Shown here: piece after piece, positions 14,489 to 22,672 of the stretch | How positions within the stretch are numbered: the first letter of the stretch is position 1 | Layout of the letters: the number at the start of each line of letters is the position of its first letter | NCBI GenBank assembly: GCA_046596405.1 | Contig: JBKJMN010000055.1 | Coordinates: 1-33,633, forward strand | Length of the DNA stretch: 33,633 nt | From: PALSA-1004 sp046596405 | GTDB lineage: Bacteria > Pseudomonadota > Gammaproteobacteria > Burkholderiales > SG8-41 | Reading direction: 5' to 3' | Program-made: the position numbers and the translations under genes | The notes under the pieces: model-generated | The model's database searches: none | What the model was told of the DNA's origin: nothing | Seen by the model: only the letters and a program-made list of their open reading frames with translations

Positions 14489-14947
14489 ATGAAAACTGTC
14501 ACGGCAACGCTTCTGAAAAACCGCCTCGGCGAGGTTCTCGCATCCGCGGCGCTTGCGCCCGTCGCTATCGAGCGGCATGGGCGCGTGGTGGCGTGGCTCG
14601 TGCCGCCGCCGGAGGCCAAAGCGCGCCCGGTCGGGCGCCGCCGCGCGGCGCTCTGGGGCAGGTGGGACGAGGAGCGCGCCGTTGAATTGTGCGCGCGCGG
14701 AGACTTCCGGCCGACGCGCTGGTTGCGTGCCGGCGACCCGCACGTGCTTGCCGGCGTTGCAGCCATGCTCGCATCGGAGCAAGGTTTCGAGCGCGCACGC
14801 ATGCTCGCGCTCGCGAAGCGGCTGCACCCGGGAATGAATTCTCCGGGCGAGTTTGGACGCTGGCTCGCGCATTCGCCGGTCGAGGCGGCGCGCTTTCTAC
14901 CGCGGTTGCGGCAGCGCATGCGCGAAACGCGCGCCAGTCGAAAATGA
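14489..14947 (+). CDS. Phd/YefM-type antitoxin-like protein with C-terminal extension
   Basis: A 152-residue protein. Residues 1-40 (KTVTATLLKNRLGEVLASA, then PVAIERHGRVVAWLVP) fit the DNA-binding domain of Phd/YefM antitoxins, which usually total only 75-90 residues. The remaining ~110 residues are Arg/Ala-rich and helical, and I do not recognise them. They may hold the toxin-binding part. The stop overlaps the next gene's start (ATGA, 14944-14947), the tight coupling typical of antitoxin-toxin pairs. Transcription probably starts at the promoter/palindrome just upstream, allowing autoregulation. The N-terminal call is good; the pairing is inferred from arrangement. Confidence 0.7.
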   Translation: MKTVTATLLKNRLGEVLASAALAPVAIERHGRVVAWLVPPPEAKARPVGRRRAALWGRWDEERAVELCARGDFRPTRWLRAGDPHVLAGVAAMLASEQGFERARMLALAKRLHPGMNSPGEFGRWLAHSPVEAARFLPRLRQRMRETRASRK

Positions 14948-15558
14948 CCGCTTCGCGCATTTCCGCGCCGGCGCTGCGGCCTGATCCCGGGTATCGCAAG
15001 GCGTTTGCCGAAATCATGTCACGCATCGAGCGTGCGCTCGGACCGAAGCGCCCGCCAAAGCCGGTTGTTGCCTGTGTTGCCGGTGGTGCAGCCATGCATT
15101 TTTACACCGGTAGCCGCTACACGAACGATATCGATGCCCGAATCCTTGCCCGCGTGATGCTCGATCCCAACGATTTGCAGGTCGCGTACCGTGGCGAGGA
15201 CGGTCATGCCCGCCTGCTGTATTTCGACACTCAGTACAACGACAGTTTCGCGCTGCTTCATCACGGCGCTTACGACAATGCGCGCCCGATCGAGGTTGAG
15301 GGCGTCGATGCGCGCAGGCTCGAGGTCAGGTTATTGACGCCGCTCGATCTGGCCGTATCGAAACTCTCGCGCTACAGCGCGCAGGATCGCGACGACATTC
15401 GCGAACTCGCTGCAGCGGGGATGATCGACGGCATCACGCTGCGCAGGCGCGCCGAGGCCGCGTTGCCGGACTACATCGGTAATTTGGAACGCATCAAAAA
15501 CTCGATTAATCTCGCGGTGAAACTCGTAATTTCTGCGGGGCGCAAAAAAGACCGCTGA
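14944..15558 (+). CDS. Nucleotidyltransferase-fold protein, probable toxin (AbiEii/DUF6036-like)
   Basis: A 204-residue protein starting at the ATG that overlaps the antitoxin stop; a longer frame from 14689 would run through the antitoxin gene out of phase. Residues 42-66 (VACVAGGAAMHFYTGSRYTNDIDARI) have the layout of minimal nucleotidyltransferases: Gly-Gly helix start, then Asp62-x-Asp64. LTPLDLAVSKLSRYSAQDRDDI (about 131-152) matches the downstream Lys/Asp-rich segment of AbiEii/MenT-like toxins. Such toxins transfer nucleotides to tRNA or other targets and are neutralised by a partner. The C-terminal end is basic. The fold assignment is moderate; toxicity is inferred. Confidence 0.65.
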   Translation: MTASRISAPALRPDPGYRKAFAEIMSRIERALGPKRPPKPVVACVAGGAAMHFYTGSRYTNDIDARILARVMLDPNDLQVAYRGEDGHARLLYFDTQYNDSFALLHHGAYDNARPIEVEGVDARRLEVRLLTPLDLAVSKLSRYSAQDRDDIRELAAAGMIDGITLRRRAEAALPDYIGNLERIKNSINLAVKLVISAGRKKDR

Positions 15559-15669
15559 TAATTCTGGCCGCCGTATCCTGGGCGACATGGTGTTGTCAAC
15601 AACGTGGCCGCGAAGCCCCGTTGGAATGCGGACGTCGGCAAGCAATCAGCGCAATAAACTTGGCGGCTG

Positions 15670-15682
15670 GCTAAAACAGCAT
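15670..15682 (+). repeat. Right copy of the 13-bp direct repeat
   Basis: GCTAAAACAGCAT, identical to 14465-14477, about 110 bases after the stop of the nucleotidyltransferase gene and just before the convergent end of Bug copy G. I recognise nothing else between 15559 and 15701. Confidence 0.5.
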
Positions 15683-15701
15683 CGTGGGAACGGTGCGGCA
15701 T

Positions 15702-16697
15702 CTACTCCGGCAAGATCTTCAGCGGCTTCACGATTTTTTCCCACTTCGCCATGTCGGCCGTGATCAACTCGCCGAACTGCGCGGGCGTGGACGTAGCGGC
15801 TTCGACGCCGACGCTGATGAGCTTCTCATGTATTTCGGGCGGTCGTAGCGCGGTATTTGCCGAGCTATTGAGACGGTCGATCGCGGCTTTCGGCGTATGG
15901 GCGGGAACGATGAACCCGTACCAGCCGCTTGCTGCGTAGCCGGGCAAACCCGCCTCGGCGATGGTCGGCGTGTCGGGCAGCGCGACGCTGCGGCGCGGCG
16001 TGGTCACGCCGAGCGCCTTGATTCGGCCGCTTTGAATGTGCGGACGCGCGACCGCGACCGTCGAGAAAAAAATCCCGACCCTGCCACCCAGCAGATCGAG
16101 CATCGCGGGACCACCGCCTTTGTACGGCACGTGCAGCATCTTCGCGCCGGCCATAGCCGAGAAGAGCTCGGCGGCGAGATGAGTGAAGTTGCCGATGCTC
16201 GAAGATGCGTAAGTGATCCCCCCGGGTTTGGCGCGCGCCAGCGTGATCAGTTCGGACACCGTTGTCACACCGAGCGTCGGATTCGCGACCAGTACGTAAG
16301 CGCCGTCGCCGATCAGCGCGACGGGCGCGAAATCGCGTGCGGTGTTGTATGGCAGCTTCGGATACAGGCTCGGATTGATCGCGTGGCCTGCCGCAACCAT
16401 CAGCAGGGTGTGGCCGTCGGGCGCCGACTTCGCCGCCAGTTCCGAGCCGATAATAGTGTTGCCGCCGCCGCGGTTGTCGATGACCAGTGTCTGGCCGAGG
16501 AGCTCCGTCATGCCGGGCGCGAGGATGCGCGCAATGGTGTCGTTCGCACCGCCTGGCGGGTACGGCACGATGATGCGCACCGGTCGCGACGGAAATTTCT
16601 GCGCGAACGCCGGCAGCGCAATGAGGGCCGCCAGCACCAGCAAAATCGCACCGGGCAACATGCGGCGCGGCTCGCCGCGGAATCCGGCGGTGGTCAT
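15702..16697 (-). CDS. Bug/TctC-family periplasmic solute receptor (copy G)
   Basis: A 331-residue receptor. The start is ATG 16695-16697, which has GAGGAG 7 bases upstream; the frame remains open to 16787 but without a ribosome site. The signal peptide has a long n-region (TTAGFRGEPRR) and a core ending ALPAFAQ. Ligand motifs are canonical: PYPPGGANDTIAR and HVPYKGGGPAMLDLLGG. It stands alone, with the toxin-antitoxin-like pair convergent on one side and the aminotransferase divergent on the other. It shares the upstream element 16756-16787 with copy F, suggesting common regulation or origin. Confidence 0.93.
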   Translation of the reverse strand: MTTAGFRGEPRRMLPGAILLVLAALIALPAFAQKFPSRPVRIIVPYPPGGANDTIARILAPGMTELLGQTLVIDNRGGGNTIIGSELAAKSAPDGHTLLMVAAGHAINPSLYPKLPYNTARDFAPVALIGDGAYVLVANPTLGVTTVSELITLARAKPGGITYASSSIGNFTHLAAELFSAMAGAKMLHVPYKGGGPAMLDLLGGRVGIFFSTVAVARPHIQSGRIKALGVTTPRRSVALPDTPTIAEAGLPGYAASGWYGFIVPAHTPKAAIDRLNSSANTALRPPEIHEKLISVGVEAATSTPAQFGELITADMAKWEKIVKPLKILPE

Positions 16698-16755
16698 AAT
16701 GAACTCCTCGGGGCGCGCGCTGCTTGCGCGTTTTTGCGGGCTGCACGTTTCGCGC

Positions 16756-16787
16756 CGTATACTGACCGACGCAAAACAGTGTGTCAA
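16756..16787 (-). promoter_or_regulatory. Upstream element shared with Bug copy F
   Basis: Second copy of the TTGACAC-8-GCGTCGGTCAG-1-ATACG element, on the minus strand about 60 bases before the ATG of Bug copy G. The TTGACA block is at 16782-16787 and TATACG at 16756-16761. See 14346-14377. Confidence 0.45.
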
Positions 16788-16896
16788 TTGAGGCAGACGT
16801 CAAGGGTGAAGAGTGAGGCGGACAAAACTTTTATCATCGCGCGGCTGCTGGGCGCAAGCTGGTAAAAGAGGCGGGCATCAGGGCGGAGTAATCGCC

Positions 16897-16921
16897 GTCC
16901 GGAAAGTTATAATTCCCGGAC
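16897..16921 (+). promoter_or_regulatory. Candidate -10 box inside an inverted repeat, before the aminotransferase gene
   Basis: A perfect TATAAT (16908-16913) lies between GTCCGG (16897-16902) and CCGGAC (16916-16921). It is about 30 bases before the gene start. No good -35 box is seen at 16-18 bases, so an activator, or repression through the inverted repeat, is possible. Confidence 0.4.
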
Positions 16922-16940
16922 CAATTCAAAAGGTATGACC

Positions 16941-18341
16941 ATGGCCGACGGTACTGCGAAAGAATCGAAAATCCTCGCGACCTACCGCGCGCGCACGCCG
17001 CGCGCGGCGGAACTCAATCGTAAAGCGCGCGCTGTGCTGCCCGGCGGCATCGTCCACGATTCGCGGCGCATGTCGCCGTACGGAATTTACGGTGACCACG
17101 CGTTGGGCTCGCACAAATGGGATGTTGACGGCAACGAATACGTCGACTATTACGGCGGCCACGGTTCGCTGCTGCTTGGTCACCAGCATCCCGAGGTGCT
17201 GGCGGCGATCCAGAAGCAGCTCGGCAAAGGCATGCATCTCGCCGCGGCGCACGAACTGGAAGTCGAATGGGCGGGCCTGATCCAGCAAATGGTGCCGTCG
17301 GTCGAGAGCGTGCGCTTCACTTCGTCGGGAACGGAAGCCACCCAGCTCGCGATGCGACTGGCGCGTGCGGCGACAGGCAAGCGCCGCGTCGTGCGTTTCC
17401 TCACCCATTTCCACGGCTGGCATGACCAGGTGGCGGGCGGCGTGCACGATCACTTCGACGGTTCCGCCAACGCCGGCGTGTTGAGCGAGGTCGCCGGCAA
17501 CACGACGCTGGTCACGCCGAATGATATTGCCGCCGTCGAAAAAGCGATCACCAGTAGCAAAGACGTCGCGGCCGTAATGCTGGAACCGGTCGGCAGCAGT
17601 TCCGGCATGATTCCGACGCCGCCGGAAGTGCTGGGCGCGCTGCGCGAAATCACGAAAAAGCACGGTGTGCTGCTGATATTTGACGAAGTCGTGACGGGCT
17701 TTCGCGTGGCGCCCGGCGGCGCGCAGGCGTTTTACGGGGTAACGCCCGACCTGACGACGATGGCGAAAATATTGGCTGGCGGCATGCCGGGCGGCGCCAT
17801 CGGCGGGCCCAAGGACATACTCGACTGGCTCGATCACGAAGCGACCCACAAGGCCGGACGCGAGCATGTCAATCATCACGGCACGCACAATGCGCACCCG
17901 ATTAGCGCCGCCGCGGGTATCGCGACGCTTAACATCATTCGAGACGGCGATGCCTGCGACAGGGCGTCCGCGACGGCGGCCACCCTGCGCAAGGGCATGA
18001 ACGAAGTGCTGGAACAGGAAGGCGTGCCGTGGGCGGTCTACGGCGTGCATTCGTTTTTCAACATCTATTCGAACCCGCAGGGCCAGGCAATCAAGCCGAC
18101 TGCGTTCGATGCGAGCACGTTGACCTTGGATTCGATGAAAGGCCGCAACGAGGCCATGCTCGGCAAGCTGCGCATCGCGATGCTCAACAACGGCGTCGAT
18201 CTCAAAGGCTGGCGCGGCGGCATCGTTTCCGCGGCGCACACCCAGGCGGACGTCGATTTCACGCTCGATGCCTGGCGCAAGTCGCTGCGCGCGGTGAAGG
18301 AAGAAGGCCTGATCGCGGGTGCGCAGGCAGTGAATGCCTGA
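16941..18341 (+). CDS. Class III PLP aminotransferase (glutamate-1-semialdehyde aminotransferase-like)
   Basis: A 466-residue cytoplasmic PLP enzyme. FTSSGTEATQLAMRLARA (about 126-143) is the phosphate-binding segment. HFHGWHD follows, then LLIFDEVVTGFR with the cofactor Asp248, and the Schiff-base lysine Lys276 in TTMAKILAGGMPGG. These match the GSA-aminotransferase/aminomutase branch. It is unlikely to be HemL itself: it is ~40 residues too long and has HHGTHNAHPISAAAG where HemL has a GTxxGNP-type motif. It more likely transaminates an unknown omega-amino or amino-keto acid. An in-frame ATG at 16935 is possible, but AAGG is better spaced for 16941. The gene is monocistronic, divergent from Bug copy G. 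Confidence 0.88.
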   Translation: MADGTAKESKILATYRARTPRAAELNRKARAVLPGGIVHDSRRMSPYGIYGDHALGSHKWDVDGNEYVDYYGGHGSLLLGHQHPEVLAAIQKQLGKGMHLAAAHELEVEWAGLIQQMVPSVESVRFTSSGTEATQLAMRLARAATGKRRVVRFLTHFHGWHDQVAGGVHDHFDGSANAGVLSEVAGNTTLVTPNDIAAVEKAITSSKDVAAVMLEPVGSSSGMIPTPPEVLGALREITKKHGVLLIFDEVVTGFRVAPGGAQAFYGVTPDLTTMAKILAGGMPGGAIGGPKDILDWLDHEATHKAGREHVNHHGTHNAHPISAAAGIATLNIIRDGDACDRASATAATLRKGMNEVLEQEGVPWAVYGVHSFFNIYSNPQGQAIKPTAFDASTLTLDSMKGRNEAMLGKLRIAMLNNGVDLKGWRGGIVSAAHTQADVDFTLDAWRKSLRAVKEEGLIAGAQAVNA

Positions 18342-18452
18342 ACAATTGGCAAAGCACCCGCAGCGGCACGCGCCCTGCTGAAGTTTCTGAGTGAGCCGGC
18401 TGTGATTCAGGCCATGAGTGCGAAGGGACTGGAGCCGCCTGCGGCAAAATGA
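18342..18452 (+). pseudogene. C-terminal remnant of an ABC-type substrate-binding protein gene
   Basis: Directly after the aminotransferase stop, the next codon in phase begins a frame ending at TGA 18450-18452. Its translation includes ALLKFLSEPAVIQAMSAKGL, then EPPAAK. This closely resembles the last ~30 residues of ModA-like extracellular binding proteins (ALIKFL-x-P-x-A-x-x-x-x-KGMEP). No start or upstream domain is present, so most of the gene has been deleted, perhaps when the aminotransferase arrived. Confidence 0.6.
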
Positions 18453-18468
18453 ATCATTCACGCACGGC

Positions 18469-19461
18469 TTACTGGGCGGTGATGCCCGCTTGCTTGATCA
18501 CCCTGCGCCACGTTTCAAGTTCGGTCTGCAGATAGACGCGGAACTCGTCCGGGCTGGCAGAGGGCGCCGGGGTGGCGCCGACCGCTGCCAGTTGCTTCCT
18601 GATTTCTTCCGTGCGCAGAAGCGCGACCACTTCCTTGTACAAAAGCGCAACCATGTTCTTTGGTGTTCCGGCCGGCCCCAGCAAGCCGTACCAGCTCACC
18701 ACGTCGAATTTCGGGAATCCCTGTTCGGCGACAGTGGGCACGTCCGGCACGAGCGGTGATCGCTCTTTGGTTGAGACCGCTATGACGCGTACCTTGCCGC
18801 TTTCAACTTGCGGCAGAGCAGAGGGCGCGCTCGCGAAAAAACAGCAGACGCGGCCGCCCGCGACATCAATCGCGGCTACCGCCCCGCCTTTGTACGCGAC
18901 GTGAACAGCCTCGAAATTACCCATGTCCTTGAGTAACTCCATCGCCAGATGCCCCGTCAGACCGGCACCTGCGGAGGCGTAAGTCAGACCGCCCTTGGTT
19001 GATTTGGCCAGCGCTATCAGCTCTTTCACATTCTTCGCGGGCAGCGCCGGATGAACGATCAGCAGATAAGGAAGTCCGGTCAAGCGCGTGATCGGCGCGA
19101 AGTCCTTGATCGGGTCGTAACCCACATCCTTGAAGAGGCTCGGGTTCGTGACATGACTCGCAAAAGGCACGAAGAGCGTATATCCGTCCGGCGTGGCCTT
19201 GGCCACCAGTTGCGCGGCGATATTGCCGCTGGCGCCCGCGCGATTGTCAATGATCACCGGTTGTCCAACCGCGGAACTCAGCTTTTGTCCCACGATACGC
19301 GCCACCGTGTCGGTGCCCCCGCCCGGCGGTGCGGGCACGACAAAGCGGATCGGTTTGGCGGGATACGTCTGCGCGTTCACCGCTCCCGGATGCAATGCAC
19401 CGACCAGCGGAATCAGTAAGCCGGGACAGCCAAAGAGGGCGAGCTTGCGTAGCGTGTTCAT
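18469..19461 (-). CDS. Bug/TctC-family periplasmic solute receptor (copy H)
   Basis: A 330-residue receptor starting at ATG 19459-19461 with AGGAG 7 bases upstream; the frame stays open to 19725 only because it runs under the hydratase gene. The signal peptide spans about 1-31 (ending VNAQ). The first loop PAPPGGGTDTVAR is canonical. The second lobe reads HVAYKGGAVAAIDVAGGRVCCFFAS: HVAYKG in place of HVPYKG, and two adjacent cysteines in a strand that is usually small-residue/aliphatic. It is the last gene of the RidA-Bug-CoA transferase-hydratase-Bug unit. Confidence 0.92.
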   Translation of the reverse strand: MNTLRKLALFGCPGLLIPLVGALHPGAVNAQTYPAKPIRFVVPAPPGGGTDTVARIVGQKLSSAVGQPVIIDNRAGASGNIAAQLVAKATPDGYTLFVPFASHVTNPSLFKDVGYDPIKDFAPITRLTGLPYLLIVHPALPAKNVKELIALAKSTKGGLTYASAGAGLTGHLAMELLKDMGNFEAVHVAYKGGAVAAIDVAGGRVCCFFASAPSALPQVESGKVRVIAVSTKERSPLVPDVPTVAEQGFPKFDVVSWYGLLGPAGTPKNMVALLYKEVVALLRTEEIRKQLAAVGATPAPSASPDEFRVYLQTELETWRRVIKQAGITAQ

Positions 19462-19519
19462 CAGTGGCTCCTGTCGAGTCAACTTGTCCCGGGCAAACGC
19501 CGGCCGCTCCGGCCACGCC

Positions 19520-20305
19520 TCATTTATTTTTCTTGCGATCGATGAACGCCTGCATAAGACGCACCGGCTCATCGGTGGTGCGGGACTCGGCACACACGCG
19601 GATGCCCTGGTGAATGGCGTCCCGGATGGACATGCGCTCCCAATCACGCACGAGCGATTTCTGCAGACGGACAGCGCGCGGTCCCGCTGCGCAAATAGCA
19701 GCGACCCAGCTCTCGATTGCCGCATCCAGCCCGGCGGCCGGCACCAGACGCTCGAGGAAGCCGCAGCGGTAGGCTTCCTGGGCGTCCATCATTTCTCCGG
19801 TCAGCACGATTTCATTGGTCTTGCCCCAACCGAGCAATAGCGGCAGCAGACACGCTTCCATCCCCGAGGGCAGACCAAACTTCACTTCGGGCATGCCGAA
19901 CTTCGCGTGATCGGCGGCGGCGCGCATGTCGCACGCCGCGGCCAGCTCCATGCCGGAACCCAGACAGTAGCCGTTGATCCGGGCCAGCACCGGAACCGGC
20001 AATTGCCGGATCGCATCGCACGCGAAGTGCGTCTTGGTGCCGACCTCGCGTTGGCCGGCAACATCCTGATCCCGCATCTCCGAGATGTCGGAGCCCGCGA
20101 TAAACGATTTGTCGCCGCCGCCCGTCAGCACGGCCACGCGCAGATTTTCGTTCGCGGCCAGCTTCGAAAATGCCGCCACCAAGTCGTCCTTGCCGCTCTT
20201 GCCGAGCCGGTTGCGGTGCGCGACGTTGTCGACGGTTACGTAGGCCACCTGCCCGGCCGGACGATCCTCCAGGCGAACTTTCACGATATTCGTTTTTTCA
20301 GCCAT
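19520..20305 (-). CDS. Enoyl-CoA hydratase/isomerase family protein
   Basis: A 261-residue crotonase-fold enzyme, probably hydrating a 2-enoyl-CoA. The oxyanion-hole segments are FIAGSDISEM (68-77) and GYCLGSGMELAAACD (112-126). Both glutamates used by true hydratases are present with the right spacing: Glu120 in GMELAAACD and Glu140 in MPEVKFGLPSG. This supports a hydratase rather than a dehalogenase or decarboxylase. I start at ATG 20305, preceded by AAGGGA; the GTG one codon earlier is unnecessary. It lies 25 bases after the CoA-transferase, so the likely sequence is activation by CoA transfer and then hydration. Confidence 0.9.
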   Translation of the reverse strand: MAEKTNIVKVRLEDRPAGQVAYVTVDNVAHRNRLGKSGKDDLVAAFSKLAANENLRVAVLTGGGDKSFIAGSDISEMRDQDVAGQREVGTKTHFACDAIRQLPVPVLARINGYCLGSGMELAAACDMRAAADHAKFGMPEVKFGLPSGMEACLLPLLLGWGKTNEIVLTGEMMDAQEAYRCGFLERLVPAAGLDAAIESWVAAICAAGPRAVRLQKSLVRDWERMSIRDAIHQGIRVCAESRTTDEPVRLMQAFIDRKKNK

Positions 20306-20330
20306 CACATTCCCTTTCTGTTTTTTTCAT

Positions 20331-21611
20331 TCAGCCGAGCGCGCCGCTTGCTTTCAGTGCGTCGAATTCGGATTCGGTGAGTCCCAGCACTTCCTCGATC
20401 ACTTCGCGCGTATGCTGGCCGAGCGTGGGCGGCGCGCGTTCATAGCGGATCACGCTTTCCGAAAATTTGATTGGATTGGCGATGCTCGGCATCTTGCCGG
20501 CGAGGGGATGATCGAGCTCCACCAGCATTTCCCGCGCAAGCACCTGCGGATCCCCGAACACTTGTGCGATATCGTTGATCGGCCCGCTGGCCACGTGCGC
20601 TTTTTCGAACAATAACAGCCAGTCGGCGACACGCCGCTTGGCCAGCGCAGCTGAAATCTTCAGCGCAAGTACGTCGGCGTTGCGGACGCGGTCTTCATTC
20701 GTCCTGAAGCGCGCATCCGCGTCGAGCCCGTCCAGTCCGGCGGCTTCACAGAAGCGCCTGAATTGCTGGTCGTTGCCGATGATCACCATCAGGTAGCCGT
20801 CTTCGCAACGAAAAGCATCGCTTGGATACACCGTCGGCAAACGGTTTCCGCGCCGCACCGGAACTTCTCCGGACACCAGGTAATTCATGGCCACGGCAGA
20901 CAACGCCGAGACTTGTACATCCAGCAGCGAGAGATCGATGTACTGCCCTTTGCCCGTCTGCGCGCGACGCAACAGCGCGGATTGCACCGCGATGGTTGCG
21001 TACAGACCTGTCATGAAATCCGTCAACGCGATGCCCACGCGGACCGGGCCGGCCCCCGGCGCGCCGTCCTGCATGCCGGTGATGCTCATGAGGCCGCCCA
21101 TCGCCTGGATGATCGTGTCGTAGCCCGGCCGCGCGCGGTAAGGGCCGGTTTGGCCGAATCCGGTAATGGAGCAATAGATAAGTTTGGGATTGTGCCTGGC
21201 AAGCTCGTCATAACCGAGCCCATACCGGTCGAGCGTGCCGACCTTGTAGTTTTCAAGCAGGACGTCGCAGGACCCCGCGAGCTTTTTTACCAGGTCACGT
21301 CCCTCCGGCTTGGCGAGATCGATCGTGATCGAGCGCTTGCCGCGGTTGCACGCGCAGTAAAACGCCGATTCCTGGGTGGGCTTGCCGGCACTATCGGCAA
21401 GATAGGGCGGGCCCCACGCGCGGCTGTCGTCGCCCCGTTGCGGGCGTTCGACTTTGATGACGTCGGCACCGAGGTCTGCCAGCAACTGGCCGCACAATGG
21501 GCCTGCAAGGACGCGTGACAGATCCAGAACGCGAATATCCTTCAGGATACCGGTAGGCTGCGTGCCCGGTGCCTCGTTCTGGTTGCGAACGGTTTGCGAT
21601 GCCTGTGTCAT
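20331..21611 (-). CDS. Family III (CaiB/BaiF-type) CoA-transferase
   Basis: A 426-residue enzyme with an intact catalytic aspartate, Asp165 in RPGYDTIIQAMGG, and the adjacent GFGQTGPY loop. The N-terminal DIRVLDLSRVLAGPLCGQLLADLGADVIKVE pattern is typical, and ASGPINDIAQVFGDPQ in the second half is the usual conserved segment. ATG 21611 is chosen for its GGAGG site; upstream codons to 21635 lack one. A ~22-residue Gln/Thr-rich N-terminal tail precedes the fold. It lies between Bug copy I and the enoyl-CoA hydratase, consistent with CoA activation of an imported acid. Acid and donor are unknown. Confidence 0.93.
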   Translation of the reverse strand: MTQASQTVRNQNEAPGTQPTGILKDIRVLDLSRVLAGPLCGQLLADLGADVIKVERPQRGDDSRAWGPPYLADSAGKPTQESAFYCACNRGKRSITIDLAKPEGRDLVKKLAGSCDVLLENYKVGTLDRYGLGYDELARHNPKLIYCSITGFGQTGPYRARPGYDTIIQAMGGLMSITGMQDGAPGAGPVRVGIALTDFMTGLYATIAVQSALLRRAQTGKGQYIDLSLLDVQVSALSAVAMNYLVSGEVPVRRGNRLPTVYPSDAFRCEDGYLMVIIGNDQQFRRFCEAAGLDGLDADARFRTNEDRVRNADVLALKISAALAKRRVADWLLLFEKAHVASGPINDIAQVFGDPQVLAREMLVELDHPLAGKMPSIANPIKFSESVIRYERAPPTLGQHTREVIEEVLGLTESEFDALKASGALG

Positions 21612-21670
21612 CTCATTCCTCCGCCCGCTGGGCATAGCAAATTATTTCTCCCGCACGCGTCGAGGCTGGT

Positions 21671-22651
21671 CTATTCAACCTTGGTGCCGGATTCGCGCAT
21701 GATTTTCGCGTATTTGGCGATATCGGATTTCAGCACCGCCGCGAATTGCTCCTGAGTATTGCCGATCGGTTCGCCGCCTTGCTCGAGCAGACGCTGCTTG
21801 ACGTCGGGCATCTGCAGAATCTTCACGATTTCCGTATTGAGCACGGTAATCACATCGCGCGGCGTGCCCGCGGGCGCAAACACGCCCAGCCACGAGATCG
21901 ACTCGTAGCCGGGCAACGCAGCCTCGGCAACGGTGGGAATGTCCGGGGACGCGACCGAGCGTTTCGCCGAGGTCACGGCCAGGGCGCGCAGGCGGCCGGC
22001 CTTCACATGTTGCGAAGTCTCCAGTACGGTGGCGAATGAGAGCGGCACCTGCCCCGCGAGCAAATCGACGATTGCCGGACCGCCCCCTTTGTAGGGGACA
22101 TGTACCAGCTTGACCTGCGCCATGCTCTGGAACAATTCGGCGGCGACGTGCATCGACCCGCCGGCACCCGACGACGAATAGTTGAGCTTGCCTGGCTGTG
22201 TTTTAGCGAGTGCGATCAGTTCCTTCACGTTCTTCACCGGCAGCGACGGGTGCGTGAGCACGAACAGTGGCAATCCCGCCGCCTGCGTGACGGGGATAAA
22301 ATCGCGCACCGGGTCGTACGGCAGCTTGGCGTAAAGACTGATGTTGATCGCATGCGTGCCGATGTTGCCCATCATGATGGTGTAGCCGTCGGGCGCGGCC
22401 TTCGCGGCGACTTCAGTGCCGATAATGCCGGCGGCGCCGCCGCGGTTGTCAACGATGACCTGCTGGCCCAAGCGCTCGGCCATTTTCATGGCGATGATGC
22501 GGGTGCCTATATCGGTCCCGCCGCCGGGAGGAAAAGGGACGATGAAGCGAATCGCTTTCACGGGATAGTCGGCGCCGAGGGCAGGCGGCGCCACCAGACT
22601 TGACAGCACGACGACAACGGCGGGAACGATGCGGAGCACGGCATTCGACAT
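21671..22651 (-). CDS. Bug/TctC-family periplasmic solute receptor (copy I)
   Basis: A 326-residue receptor with AGGAG before ATG 22651 and a signal peptide ending near PPALGA. All core motifs are canonical: PFPPGGGTDIGTR, GAGGSMHVAAELF, HVPYKGGGPAIVDLLAGQVPLSF. It lies 21 bases after the RidA-like gene and about 60 bases before the CoA-transferase. Of the ten copies it is closest to the family consensus. Confidence 0.93.
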   Translation of the reverse strand: MSNAVLRIVPAVVVVLSSLVAPPALGADYPVKAIRFIVPFPPGGGTDIGTRIIAMKMAERLGQQVIVDNRGGAAGIIGTEVAAKAAPDGYTIMMGNIGTHAINISLYAKLPYDPVRDFIPVTQAAGLPLFVLTHPSLPVKNVKELIALAKTQPGKLNYSSSGAGGSMHVAAELFQSMAQVKLVHVPYKGGGPAIVDLLAGQVPLSFATVLETSQHVKAGRLRALAVTSAKRSVASPDIPTVAEAALPGYESISWLGVFAPAGTPRDVITVLNTEIVKILQMPDVKQRLLEQGGEPIGNTQEQFAAVLKSDIAKYAKIMRESGTKVE

Positions 22652-22672
22652 CGCGATCTCCTGGTTATGTGA

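Noticed and set aside
15559..15701. Short plus-strand frame starting at ATG 15590 after the nucleotidyltransferase gene
   Set aside because: It runs into the convergent receptor gene, has no ribosome site and no recognisable similarity.
16941..18341. Aminotransferase considered as HemL
   Set aside because: Too long, the HemL-specific motifs differ, and it is not beside other haem genes; only the branch of class III enzymes is shared.
16926..18461. Long minus-strand frame (511 codons) opposite the aminotransferase gene
   Set aside because: It is antisense to a gene with clear PLP motifs; its composition (runs of Arg, His, Asp) is what high-GC codon bias gives on the opposite strand.
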